This document shows, in pieces, positions 16,010 to 24,536 of a DNA stretch of 64,000 bases. The stretch is taken from NCBI RefSeq assembly GCF_023283825.1, contig NZ_JAKILD010000010.1, forward strand, positions 1 through 64,000. Reading direction: 5' to 3'. How positions within the stretch are numbered: the stretch's first letter is position 1; each line of letters opens with the position of its first letter. This stretch comes from Shewanella olleyana. GTDB lineage: Bacteria; Pseudomonadota; Gammaproteobacteria; Enterobacterales; Shewanellaceae. The translations under genes were made by a program, and so were the position numbers. The notes under the pieces were generated by a model, which was not told the origin of the DNA, did no database searches, and worked only from the letters and a program-made list of their open reading frames with translations.

Positions 16010-16843
16010 TTAAGATAAAAACTCTTGACGATATATTGTTAGGTGATCATAGATTCTACCCACCTGCCCTGAAGTAAATTCATCCATCCACTGATCGTCT
16101 ACATAGTTCATATAATTATGAATAGGAGCATCGTTAGTCTCACTAGAACATGCATTGTGCCTTTCTCCTCTCTCTGGTTTTCCATAGTTTGGGGCTTGGT
16201 GAGCTGAAGTATCGCCAACATGATCGCCATATGCATCACACCCACCTTGGAATGTATGCCATAAACCTAACCAGTGACCTACTTCATGAACCGCAGTCTT
16301 TCCTAGATTGAAATTCGTTGCATTGCCACCAGGTAATGTTTCAGCTAGCATCACAACTCCATCTCTTTCTGGATCACCATCGAGCTCCCAAGGAAAAGTT
16401 GCCCAGCCTAATAAGCCCTCAGATAATCCTGCAGTATAAAAATTTAATATGTTGCGGGGATTACTATGTAGTGCTCGTTTAGCATCCCTTTCAGCCCAGC
16501 TTCCGTGATCCATTCTGTACCATTCAGCATTGTCAATATTTACGACTGATGATGGGTCATAAGTAAAAGTTAAGCCGAATGATGAATACGCTTCATTTAA
16601 TACTTCAATTTGCTGGATTCTTTGGGACTCACTGATCTCCCCTAACTCTCCATCCTTAATATGAATAAATTTTACTGGAATTATCGCACCAGATCCTCGG
16701 TTCCCTGAACTTCTTACTCTCGCAATTTTATTATCATTTCTCCTAATTTGATAATGATTCGGTGTCGTTGTAGCACAGCCTCTACCCTGCATTACAAACT
16801 CTTCTATTGAACCAAAATCTTTATTGTTTATTTTATAACTCAT
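16010..16843 (-). CDS. Zinc metalloprotease, pappalysin-like (M43 family)
   Basis: The protein has 277 residues. The extended zinc site HEVGHWLGLWH occupies residues 186-196 (Glu187 catalytic). It is followed by the Met-turn NYMNYVDD near 243-250 and by upstream GLLGWATFPW and DGVVML blocks typical of the M43 cytophagalysin/pappalysin group. The N-terminus carries GRGCATTTP, which resembles the RxCAT-x-x-P lead of these enzymes. Relatives are usually secreted, but no signal peptide is visible, so it may act inside the cell or be exported another way. AAGGATGGAAT precedes the ATG. It is the first gene after the attC-like site at 16880-16939. Confidence 0.88.
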   Translation of the reverse strand: MSYKINNKDFGSIEEFVMQGRGCATTTPNHYQIRRNDNKIARVRSSGNRGSGAIIPVKFIHIKDGELGEISESQRIQQIEVLNEAYSSFGLTFTYDPSSVVNIDNAEWYRMDHGSWAERDAKRALHSNPRNILNFYTAGLSEGLLGWATFPWELDGDPERDGVVMLAETLPGGNATNFNLGKTAVHEVGHWLGLWHTFQGGCDAYGDHVGDTSAHQAPNYGKPERGERHNACSSETNDAPIHNYMNYVDDQWMDEFTSGQVGRIYDHLTIYRQEFLS

Positions 16844-16879
16844 GTGATTCCATCCTTTTGTCTTATAAAGTTTAGAAAT

Positions 16880-16939
16880 TGATAAGGTTGTAGTATTTAT
16901 TTTTTGCGCTGTTTGCAGAGCATAAGTCGCTTGTTGGAT
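16880..16939 (-). other. attC-like site, degraded right core
   Basis: On the minus strand the left core ATCCAAC (16939-16933) fits RYYYAAC. The arms AAGCGACTTATGC and AAATAAATACTA are recognisable copies of those at 8620 and 15389. The right core reads CTTATCA where GTTATCA would be expected, so this copy may no longer recombine. Confidence 0.5.
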
Positions 16940-17061
16940 TAGGCTTTAGAACCCAATTTCTTATATTGGCCATCACCTGTTCTTTCACAGCAATATATAG
17001 AATTTGATGTTGCATTTTTACTTAAATCAAATTTATATTAGCGATTTATTTTTGTTCTTAT

Positions 17062-17077
17062 TGAACCTTGAGGTTCA
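17062..17077 (-). terminator. Hairpin after ComEC-like gene
   Basis: A perfect TGAACCT-ca-AGGTTCA stem lies about 45 bases after the hydrolase stop on the minus strand. The run after it is AATAAG rather than T-rich, so it is a weak terminator or a remnant core of another attC (TATAACAAACC lies just before it). Confidence 0.4.
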
Positions 17078-17119
17078 CGGTTTGTTATAAACAACATAAA
17101 GATTTCCTTATCGATTACA

Positions 17120-18313
17120 TTAATATTTAACTATGTACCCCGAAGACGTTATTTCACTTGTCACGACAACAATATTTCCATTCGTTGCAGTGGTATAAAA
17201 CTCTTTGTTAGATTTGCTTAGTTCAATAACAGACTTGTGAAGATTCTTGTCATAATGTCCAGTGATGACATCATGTTCGTCCGCATCATTAAGATTTGTT
17301 GCTCGCTTTATTACGGACTGTCTTGGGTGCCCATAGTTATTACTTATACTTGAGCTACCGATGATGATTTTTGGCTTTAAGGCATTCATCCAGGCTGTAG
17401 AATTAGATGTCGTACTACTACCATGATGACCAAGCTTATATAAATCGACGTTAAGCCAGTCATTGTCATAACGAGCAAGCACGGTGTTCTCGCCAGAAAA
17501 AGTCGCATCTCCAGTGATGATGGCTTCGAAATCATTAAATCTGACCATTACCATTATAGAGTTAGCATTAGTCTTCCAGGTTGGTTTAGAGGCCTTGGGC
17601 GGTGTCTTTGCAGCAAGTATATGAACCTCTGCATCGCCGCAATCTATGAGCTTATTAGGTTGTGTCTCATCATCATAATAGTCTGAAGTGGGTTTAATGA
17701 AGTTTGCACCTAACTGACTAAACCAATGACTAAACTCAGAGCCACTGCTATTAATACTATCTGCATCATAATCAGCTACCTCACCGACATAAAATACGTT
17801 CTCTATAGGTATATCGCCAATAATGTCATCAGAGAGCACATAGTGGTCTTTGTCTGGATGAGTAATAATGAAGCTTTGAAGAGTGAAGTTGTTATTTAGC
17901 GAAGACTTAAATGCAGCCTGTATATCTATGATAGTTTTTGATTTAGGAAGACGACTCGTGCCCATATCAATCAGTACATTATTGTTATTAGGGCAATTAA
18001 TTAGTGTGGCATCTCCTTGCCCAACATCTAAAAACGTTAAGGTTAATTCAGCACTAGTGTTTGATTGTAGATTTGTCCATGCTTTCGATACGAACCCTTC
18101 TTGGCCATCTGCTAATTTTACATTGTAGTAATATGGTACAGCATTAAGGAGTATTGCTTCTTCAGCAGGAAAAAGGCGACCTAATATGGATGAGTTACTA
18201 GATGGTTCAGCTCTTAGCACCACACTACTTTTTACTCTATCTGAAGGCACTATCACGCCTTTTGAGTGACCTGGATAACTAATCAGCAGGAGTATAATTA
18301 GCAGGTATTTCAT
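17120..18313 (-). CDS. Secreted SH3-domain / ComEC-like metallo-beta-lactamase-fold hydrolase
   Basis: The protein has 397 residues. A signal peptide spans residues 1-17 (KYLLIILLLISYPGHS). An SH3b-like domain follows at about 20-82 (VVLRAEPSSNSSILGRL, EGFVSKAW). The metallo-beta-lactamase domain has FLDVGQGDATLI, LIDMGTS, ITHPDKDHY (the H-x-D-x-D-H metal site), ITGDA, and KLGHHGSSTTS with a later GHPRQ. The pattern is that of the soluble hydrolase domain of ComEC/Rec2 and its stand-alone relatives, which act on DNA or small phosphoesters. Periplasmic or secreted location follows from the signal and the SH3b domain, which often binds cell wall. The substrate is unknown. Confidence 0.88.
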   Translation of the reverse strand: MKYLLIILLLISYPGHSKGVIVPSDRVKSSVVLRAEPSSNSSILGRLFPAEEAILLNAVPYYYNVKLADGQEGFVSKAWTNLQSNTSAELTLTFLDVGQGDATLINCPNNNNVLIDMGTSRLPKSKTIIDIQAAFKSSLNNNFTLQSFIITHPDKDHYVLSDDIIGDIPIENVFYVGEVADYDADSINSSGSEFSHWFSQLGANFIKPTSDYYDDETQPNKLIDCGDAEVHILAAKTPPKASKPTWKTNANSIMVMVRFNDFEAIITGDATFSGENTVLARYDNDWLNVDLYKLGHHGSSTTSNSTAWMNALKPKIIIGSSSISNNYGHPRQSVIKRATNLNDADEHDVITGHYDKNLHKSVIELSKSNKEFYTTATNGNIVVVTSEITSSGYIVKY

Positions 18314-18567
18314 TCATCATTCCGTGATGGCATTCCTTGTTATTTATACAACCCTACATCGCGCCTTTTACAATATCAAGGAATTATGTGTACAGTTATT
18401 GAGCTATCAAAGTTCAACAACTCTTTAAAACACTTGAAAAACAGATAGTTAATTTTAAATTGGTACACCCCCGATTGTTGCATTTTTGTAAAATCAATCG
18501 TTATACTTATAAAAAGTAAGTGTTTTGAAGGTGACTTTATGATGTACTGAATCAGAATATTTGCAGA
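18314..18567. other. Gap between the ComEC-like gene and umuD remnant, no umuC
   Basis: In a normal operon umuC would start within a few bases of the umuD stop at 18568. No UmuC N-terminal sequence is present in any frame here, only AT-rich sequence leading to the ComEC-like gene. Confidence 0.5.
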
Positions 18568-18966
18568 CTAGATAATATTGGCATGTCGATGACAGCGTAT
18601 TGAACGCGAGACAACCCCTTCTAAGGTAAAAGATTCGTTTGTCGTGATTAAAGCGGATTCGTGCTCAGGATTGGCAGATATTAGAAGCTTGATCTTTATA
18701 TCAATGATTTTACAAATAAACTCACCTTTATAGCTGCCGACAATGACATCGAGATTGCGAACCACTAAATACCTATCCACCACTAAAATATCACCATCAA
18801 AAATGCCGATGTCTTGCATGGATTCGCCTTTGGCTTGACCAATGAATGTTGCACTTGGATGTTCAATCAATAAATCATCAAGACTGAGCGGCAATTACTT
18901 GTATTCCGCCGCTGGACTCTCAAAACCAGTAATACCAGCACTTGCATAGATAGGGATAATATTCAT
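18568..18966 (-). pseudogene. umuD: UmuD-like SOS mutagenesis protease, nonsense codon at position 24
   Basis: One frame of 132 codons starts at the ATG at 18966 with NIIPIYASAGITGFESPAAEYK, then TAA, then LPLSLDDLL. A CAA-to-TAA change would explain the stop at about 18897-18895. The AG bond in SAGITGFESPA is the self-cleavage site of UmuD. After the stop come HPSATFIGQAKGESM (catalytic Ser), DGDILVVDR, and KGEFICKII (catalytic Lys). A downstream start at 18894 would give a 108-residue form lacking the cleavage site, close in extent to processed UmuD'. It is preceded by a good LexA box and lacks a umuC partner. Confidence 0.85.
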
Positions 18967-18978
18967 AAAAAACCAACA

Positions 18979-18994
18979 CTGTGTATTTATACAG
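18979..18994 (-). promoter_or_regulatory. LexA (SOS) box upstream of umuD
   Basis: CTGTGTATTTATACAG fits the gammaproteobacterial CTG-N10-CAG consensus and lies 13 bases before the umuD ATG, where LexA would block transcription. Confidence 0.85.
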
Positions 18995-19011
18995 TATTTT
19001 ATATCCTTCTA

Positions 19012-19218
19012 CTATTTATGCAACGTTTTAAGTTTACCGTCTTGTGAATATTGTTGAATTAGCTCTTTACGCAATACCAGAATTTTCTTGTCGGCATGTA
19101 TGCCAATGCGGTTATGGGACATTATCACTATTTCCACATCATCTAATAAATTGCCATGAGCATCATGAATACCGGATAGAACGAGGGTTTCTTCTTTTTG
19201 GCGGGTTAAATACAGCAT
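19012..19218 (-). CDS. CsrA/RsmA-family RNA-binding paralogue
   Basis: The protein has 68 residues. The ATG at 19218 is chosen over an upstream in-frame start because AAGGAA lies 6 bases before it and the protein then begins LYLTRQKEETLVLSG, matching the LILTRRVGETLMIGD start of CsrA. Later blocks VEIVIMSHNRIGIHADKKILVLRKEL align with the second half of CsrA, including the strand carrying the RNA-binding Arg near the C-terminus (VLRKEL). An insertion GIHDAHGNLLDD replaces a loop. It is a divergent paralogue, so RNA targets may differ from those of the housekeeping CsrA. It lies upstream of the SOS box and umuD on the same strand. Confidence 0.8.
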   Translation of the reverse strand: MLYLTRQKEETLVLSGIHDAHGNLLDDVEIVIMSHNRIGIHADKKILVLRKELIQQYSQDGKLKTLHK

Positions 19219-19851
19219 CAAACATTCCTTGTTTTTAAAATGGTGTCTAAGTGTAGAACATATATAGTCATTTAATGGTGAGTGTAATTCAATCAAAAAA
19301 TCGAGGAGAGATTACCTATTATTTAGTAGGGTTAGAATGGAGTGGATAAGACTCAGTGCCAATTAAGATTTAAAAATATTAAAATTACCGATTTTTGTAA
19401 AGAATAATGAGTGGTAATTTATTCAATTTTTAGTCTCCAAGGCCTTAAGCTTACAAAAGCTAGTATTTTCGTAAAGAAAACTTAGAAACAAAGAGATTGA
19501 AAGCCAATATATAAGGGGGTATGTTCATTCAGCCACTAATTTGAGTACAAATTTTGGTAAATATAACGAGAGTTTAAGGATAAAATAGATTAGCCTATAT
19601 TAAAGATACTTTTAACCATGAAAAGCCTTTGTATTAGCAGCTACTCCCAGTAGTGATCAGAGGCGTTTAGCTCTTATTAGCAAATCCTTCCTGTGAAAAG
19701 AAATAAGCCTATCTTCAATAAAACTTGACCCAATATAAAACTTCATGTGTAAATTAGTTATTGTTTATTTAGCCAGAAATTAACTTAAGTTGTAATTTTT
19801 CAAACTAAATACCAGCTTAAAACGGCATAAACTAAAAACTGAGGTTAACTA
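19219..19851. other. 633-bp AT-rich intergenic region
   Basis: No coding frame, tRNA or attC-like symmetry was seen. It marks the change from accessory genes on the left to core-like genes on the right and contains the promoter regions of two divergent genes. Confidence 0.5.
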
Positions 19852-21099
19852 ATGACACTTCACAACCGATCAATAAGCAAGCTACCACTAAGCAACCTGC
19901 CAACTATTGGGTCTTTATTAATTTTAGTACTTTCCCCTATGTCAGCTATCAGTGATGAACAGGAGAAAACGGTTGTTCAACTTTGTTCAACTTGCCACAA
20001 GGTAAGTAACCTTGAACGAAGTTCTGGTTATAGCAAACAGGATTGGCATTCTCTTATTAGTTACATGGTCAATCTTGATGCTTCAAGCACAAAATCAAAT
20101 CAAATTAGTGAATATCTCGCAGAAAAATACCCTATCAATGATAAACGTGCATCAAAGGTCATTGAAGGCGATATGAAGCTGCAGTTTAAATATTGGCAGG
20201 TGCCTACATTGGGTCAAAGAGCACGAGATCCTATTCAAGGCAAAGATGGAATTATATGGTGGGTAGGACAATGGGGTAATATTCTTGGTCGACTTGATCC
20301 AATAAGTGGCAAAATGAAAGAGTATACGCTACCAGATGGTACCTACCCCCACAGTGTCTCGTTAGATAAAAATCTCAGACCATGGTTTTTAGGTAACAAG
20401 AATGGAACGATTGGTTATTTAGATCTGAACACTGAAACATTTAAAGTGTTTAATATGCCAGATAAAAAAGCGCGAGATCCTCACACTGGTGTGTTCGATA
20501 ACAAGGGTTTATTTTGGTTTACATTACAACACAGCAATATGATAGGTAAGTTAGATCCAAGCACTGGTGATATTCAATTAGCTTCTTTACCCACGCCAAA
20601 CTCTCGTCCCTATGGGATTAAGCTCGACTCAAATGGAACACCTTGGGTGTCATGCAATGGTTCTAACTGTCTCATTAAAGTTAATAAACAAACAATGGCA
20701 TTAGATGAAATAACACTGCCAGGAAAGTACACTCATACACGGCGTCTCGCCATTACACCTGATGACATGGTCTATTATGTCAATTCTGGCATGGGTAAAT
20801 TAGGCAAATACAATCCAAAAACAGCTGAAATTTCTGAGTGGAATACTCCAAGTGGAAGAGATAGTCATCCTTATGCAATCGAATATGCTGACGGCGCGAT
20901 CTGGTTTAATGAATCAGCTAAAAGACCAGAAACCTTAGTCAGATTTGATTTACAGACTCAGACAATGCAGAGCTGGCAAATTCCAAGTAAAGAAGGCGTT
21001 TATTCAGGTCTTATTAGACACATGAGAATGGGTAATAACGGTTTAATCATTCATCAAACGGCTACCAATCAACTAGCTGAAATAACATGGTCAAAATAA
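19852..21099 (+). CDS. Secreted Vgb-like beta-propeller with c-type haem site
   Basis: The protein has 415 residues. A hydrophobic stretch at 18-33 and the cut region SAIS-DEQ indicate export. CSTCHK at 45-50 is a c-type haem-attachment motif, so the N-terminal 90 residues look like a small cytochrome c domain. From about 110 to the end is a six-bladed propeller of the streptogramin B lyase (Vgb) type, with repeating units such as GRLDPISGKMKEYTLP, GYLDLNTETFKVFNMP and GKLDPSTGDIQLASLP. True Vgb opens the streptogramin ring, but many proteins with this fold do not, and the attached haem domain argues for a periplasmic redox role. The start has only a weak ribosome site. Confidence 0.8.
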   Translation: MTLHNRSISKLPLSNLPTIGSLLILVLSPMSAISDEQEKTVVQLCSTCHKVSNLERSSGYSKQDWHSLISYMVNLDASSTKSNQISEYLAEKYPINDKRASKVIEGDMKLQFKYWQVPTLGQRARDPIQGKDGIIWWVGQWGNILGRLDPISGKMKEYTLPDGTYPHSVSLDKNLRPWFLGNKNGTIGYLDLNTETFKVFNMPDKKARDPHTGVFDNKGLFWFTLQHSNMIGKLDPSTGDIQLASLPTPNSRPYGIKLDSNGTPWVSCNGSNCLIKVNKQTMALDEITLPGKYTHTRRLAITPDDMVYYVNSGMGKLGKYNPKTAEISEWNTPSGRDSHPYAIEYADGAIWFNESAKRPETLVRFDLQTQTMQSWQIPSKEGVYSGLIRHMRMGNNGLIIHQTATNQLAEITWSK

Positions 21100-21177
21100 C
21101 AGGTGAGAGTTGGCAGTTTTTAACAACTAAAGTTAATTTTCAAAATTAATAACTTACAAGTAAAAATTAGACACAAA

Positions 21178-21202
21178 AAAAACCGCATTAAGCGGTTTTT
21201 TT
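21178..21202. terminator. Bidirectional terminator
   Basis: AACCGC-atta-GCGGTT with A-runs before and T-runs after lies between the convergent Vgb-like gene (plus) and the YnhF-like gene (minus). It can serve both. Confidence 0.8.
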
Positions 21203-21223
21203 ATGGCGTCTTGATTAATGTTC

Positions 21224-21307
21224 TTAAAACATTGAAACGAAGAATGCACTAAAACAAATTACGATTACTACTGAGGTGCCAAGAGCCATTTTTAATTCTG
21301 TTGTCAT
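21224..21307 (-). CDS. YnhF-like single-pass membrane peptide (27 residues)
   Basis: The minus-strand frame from the ATG at 21307 to the TAA at 21224 has GGAG 8 bases before the start. The peptide begins MTTELK and continues with one hydrophobic membrane segment (SVVIVICFSAFFVSMF). E. coli YnhF begins MSTDLK and has the same size and plan, so this is a likely member of that family. YnhF is an inner-membrane peptide of unknown function. A terminator sits just after it. It is too short for most gene finders. Confidence 0.65.
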   Translation of the reverse strand: MTTELKMALGTSVVIVICFSAFFVSMF

Positions 21308-21485
21308 TATCTTGTCTCCAAATGAATATGATTTAATTTTAGCGAGTCTCTGTTATTTTCCCACCTTTAAGCCACAATTATGTGAACTCAAACCATAAAA
21401 TATTCTAATTAAAATCAATTTTTTAACTGCAATAAAAATTTGCTATGCTAACAAAAATTTCTTATCGATAACGAGAGTGTACCTT

Positions 21486-21896
21486 ATGTCACAACTACTC
21501 CATACAATGATCCGTGTCGGAAATCTTGAGCGCAGCATTGAGTTTTATACCAAAGTCATGGGCATGAAACTATTAAGACAATCAGAAAACGCTGAATATA
21601 AATATACCCTTGCATTCGTTGGTTTTGGCGAAGAGTCAACAGGCCAAGCAGTGATTGAATTAACCTACAACTGGGGAACTGACAACTACGATTTAGGTAC
21701 CGGATTCGGTCATTTAGCGATCGGTGAAGCAGATATCTATCAGCGCTGTGAGGCCATTGCCGCGGCTGGCGGTAAAATAACCCGCGCACCAGGTCCTGTT
21801 GCTGGCGGTTCTACCGAAATAGCATTCGTTGAAGATCCTGATGGTTATAAAATCGAACTAATACAGAAGAAAGCCATGAGCGAAGGATTAGGCTAA
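21486..21896 (+). CDS. gloA: Lactoylglutathione lyase (glyoxalase I)
   Basis: The protein has 136 residues and catalyses isomerisation of the methylglyoxal-glutathione hemithioacetal to S-lactoylglutathione in the cytoplasm. Metal ligands typical of the family are visible: His in LLHTMIRV (residue 5-6), Glu in AVIELTYN, His in FGHLAIG, and Glu in YKIELIQ. The ATG at 21486 is chosen over an upstream GTG (21477) because it gives the conserved start [13 protein letters not shown]. It is intact and of family length. Confidence 0.95.
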   Translation: MSQLLHTMIRVGNLERSIEFYTKVMGMKLLRQSENAEYKYTLAFVGFGEESTGQAVIELTYNWGTDNYDLGTGFGHLAIGEADIYQRCEAIAAAGGKITRAPGPVAGGSTEIAFVEDPDGYKIELIQKKAMSEGLG

Positions 21897-21924
21897 AAAT
21901 TAATTTCTATCTTTAACAGCCAAT

Positions 21925-21952
21925 AAAAAAGCCAGCAAATGCTGGCTTTTTT
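21925..21952. terminator. Bidirectional terminator between gloA and TonB receptor
   Basis: GCCAGCA-aa-TGCTGGC is flanked by six A residues and seven T residues. It ends both convergent genes. Confidence 0.85.
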
Positions 21953-21968
21953 TGTTTTTAAAGTTCGT

Positions 21969-24536
21969 TTAGAACTTCATTGAGATACCTGCGTATATTT
22001 GACGACCGATAGTGTCATAAACTTCAGGAACTGTACCTGCGTCATTTTCACTTGGGATCATCAATGGCTCTTCATCAGTTAGGTTTTTAACACCGATATT
22101 TGCAGAAATTGTATCGTTAAAGAAGTAAGTTCCTGAAATATTGTGATAAAGAATCGAATCAATCGCTTCGTCAGTATTAATGTCGTTCATTTCACCGATA
22201 TAACGGTTTGAATACATAATACTCCAATCGCCGCGCTTCGCAGAGATACTGAAATTATTTTTGTATTTAGCATAACCACCGAACATGCCACCAATAGTAC
22301 CAGTATAATCAACACCATCTTGCTCAAACTCAATTAGATGAGTTAAGTCATTGTTAATTCTCCAGTCTACACCACCTAACTCAAATGCATACGCTAAGTT
22401 AAAATCGATACCACTAGTATCTTGATAACCGACGTTAGTTAAAGGGTTAGTTAGGTCAGATAAGTCACCACCTGGGCCAATATTAAATTGTTCACAAGAT
22501 CCTGTATCACCAGCAAAACAACTATCTAAACCAGCTTGAACATCTAAACGCGCAATTGCGTTGTCAATTTTGAATCTCCACCAATCTAAAGTCAGCGATA
22601 ACCCATCAACATAACTAGGTGAATAAACTAAACCAGCAGTATATGATTCTGATGTCTCAGCATCTAAGTTTTCATCAGATACGTAGTTAACTAAGATCTG
22701 ATCATCAAGCTCTTTGCCCCAAGGGTCAGTTAGATAATCGTAAGAGCCTGAGTTACCGCCATAAAGTTCACTTACACTTGGTGCACGGAAACCCGTTGCA
22801 GCAACAGTTCGTAACATTAAGTCACTGGTTGCTTCATAAGTTAAACCAACCTTCCAAGTAGCAGCGTCACCAAAGGTTGAGTAATTATCATAACGTAATG
22901 CAAATTCACCTGTTAACTTTTCAGTAAACGGTACGCTAAGTTCCTGATAAACCGAAATAACATCAAAGCTTCCGTCAGTAGGGTCTTGTTGTGCCGCAGT
23001 ACCTTCACCTGCAACAATCACAGGATCTGGGTTGTAGTAACCACTTTCATGACGGTACTCTGCACCAATGGCAAATGCCACAGCACCTGCATCTAAATCG
23101 AACGCTTCACCGCTAATAACACCTGCTAGAACATGTTGCTCATTACCACCAGAAGTCGTTTCTTTGTAGCTAACAGCATCAATCATTTCTTGGGTCATTG
23201 GGTTGCCACCAAACCATGCATCTTGATCTGCATAGATTGATTTTTCCATGTTCCCTTGGTGAATTGAGTTGTGTACCCAAGTGTCTGCAGAGTTGTTACC
23301 GTAGGTGTAAGAGGCATCCCAATCTAGCCCGTTACCCGCATCAAGATAACCTGTTAAACCCGCAGAAATACGGAATGTATCAGTTTCTTGTTCATAAATA
23401 CGGTTACCAACATCGTTCATACGTTTACGGTAATTAATTTGTCCGTCATCGTTAGCTACAATTCCACCAGCGATCATTTCACTATCAAGAGTGACACAAT
23501 TTTCAGTTACATCAGCATCACAAACATCTAAGTCCATCACTGCTGGCTGAGCTGCCATCATCTGGTGAGATTTACGTTTTGTGTAAAGCACATCAGCATT
23601 AAAAATTAAATCATCATTAATTTCTTGAGTACCGTTAAAGAAGAAGCTATAACGCTTATTTGGCGTTTGTAGCCAACTATCTTGAGTAAAGTCATAGCCT
23701 TCAGGTTGTGCTATCCACTCTCCGTTCTCAATATTCTTCACTTCTTGAACGATATTGCCATCTTCACCGATAACAGGATTGCCGTTTTCATCCAGCTTAT
23801 TACCTAAAATGCCACCCTGAGGTGTAGTAGAGCTAGCGCCTTTTGCAACCCAATCACGGTCACCTTGCATAACACCTTGTCTCTCAGAATAAGCTAGACC
23901 AAAAGAAAAGTTACCTTTGTCAGTATTAAAGCCATATAGAGCACTTAGCTCGATATTTTCGCCATCGCCTTTGTCAGTTGCACCACCAGTTACATCAAAC
24001 TGGAAGCCTTCAAAATCTTTCTTGGTAATGATGTTTACAACACCTGCAATTGCATCAGAACCATATACCGCTGATGCACCATCTTTAAGAATTTCAACAC
24101 GTGCGATCATCGCTACTGGAATGGTATTCAAATCCACTGCGCTATCAGCACCAGAACCTGAATTAACCATACGACGACCGTTTAATAAAACAAGTGTTCT
24201 ACTTGAACCCATACCACGAAGGTCTACTTGAGCAACACCGTCAGATCCGTTGTTAGTTGTTGAACCAACCGCCATACCAGCCATTGCAGGTTGAGATTGT
24301 AGAATCTCATCTACAGAAGTATAGCCTTCTGCTTTAATAGAACTTGCATCAATCACGGTGACTGGAGAAGCCGTTTCCATGTCTTGACGTTGAATACGGG
24401 AGCCTGTCACTGCAATTCTTTCTACATTTGCAGATTCCTCTTCAGCATAAGCGCTTACTGAAACAGCTGAAGCAGCAGAAACTGAGGCTAATAACGCCAC
24501 ATTTATGCTGTTTGATAGTTTTGATCTTTTAATCAT
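21969..24536 (-). CDS. TonB-dependent outer-membrane receptor
   Basis: The protein has 855 residues. A signal peptide ends near ASAVSVSAYAE (about residue 31). The N-terminal ERIAVTGSRIQRQD is followed by the plug domain with SPVTVIDASSI, DLRGMGSSRTLVLLNGRR and the hallmark VEILKDGASAVYGSDAIAGVVNI (residues 150-172). The rest is the 22-strand barrel, ending in the usual terminal Phe (GISMKF). Two cysteine pairs lie in loops (CDADVTENC, CFAGDTGSC). It is of the long iron/vitamin/peptide-oligosaccharide receptor type common in Shewanella. The ligand cannot be read from the sequence, and no transporter gene flanks it. Confidence 0.93.
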   Translation of the reverse strand: MIKRSKLSNSINVALLASVSAASAVSVSAYAEEESANVERIAVTGSRIQRQDMETASPVTVIDASSIKAEGYTSVDEILQSQPAMAGMAVGSTTNNGSDGVAQVDLRGMGSSRTLVLLNGRRMVNSGSGADSAVDLNTIPVAMIARVEILKDGASAVYGSDAIAGVVNIITKKDFEGFQFDVTGGATDKGDGENIELSALYGFNTDKGNFSFGLAYSERQGVMQGDRDWVAKGASSTTPQGGILGNKLDENGNPVIGEDGNIVQEVKNIENGEWIAQPEGYDFTQDSWLQTPNKRYSFFFNGTQEINDDLIFNADVLYTKRKSHQMMAAQPAVMDLDVCDADVTENCVTLDSEMIAGGIVANDDGQINYRKRMNDVGNRIYEQETDTFRISAGLTGYLDAGNGLDWDASYTYGNNSADTWVHNSIHQGNMEKSIYADQDAWFGGNPMTQEMIDAVSYKETTSGGNEQHVLAGVISGEAFDLDAGAVAFAIGAEYRHESGYYNPDPVIVAGEGTAAQQDPTDGSFDVISVYQELSVPFTEKLTGEFALRYDNYSTFGDAATWKVGLTYEATSDLMLRTVAATGFRAPSVSELYGGNSGSYDYLTDPWGKELDDQILVNYVSDENLDAETSESYTAGLVYSPSYVDGLSLTLDWWRFKIDNAIARLDVQAGLDSCFAGDTGSCEQFNIGPGGDLSDLTNPLTNVGYQDTSGIDFNLAYAFELGGVDWRINNDLTHLIEFEQDGVDYTGTIGGMFGGYAKYKNNFSISAKRGDWSIMYSNRYIGEMNDINTDEAIDSILYHNISGTYFFNDTISANIGVKNLTDEEPLMIPSENDAGTVPEVYDTIGRQIYAGISMKF

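Noticed and set aside
17040..17110. Full attC site after the ComEC-like gene (TATAACAAACC and a hairpin)
   Set aside because: Only the left core and a short perfect hairpin are visible; no matching right core follows, so it is listed as a weak hairpin only.
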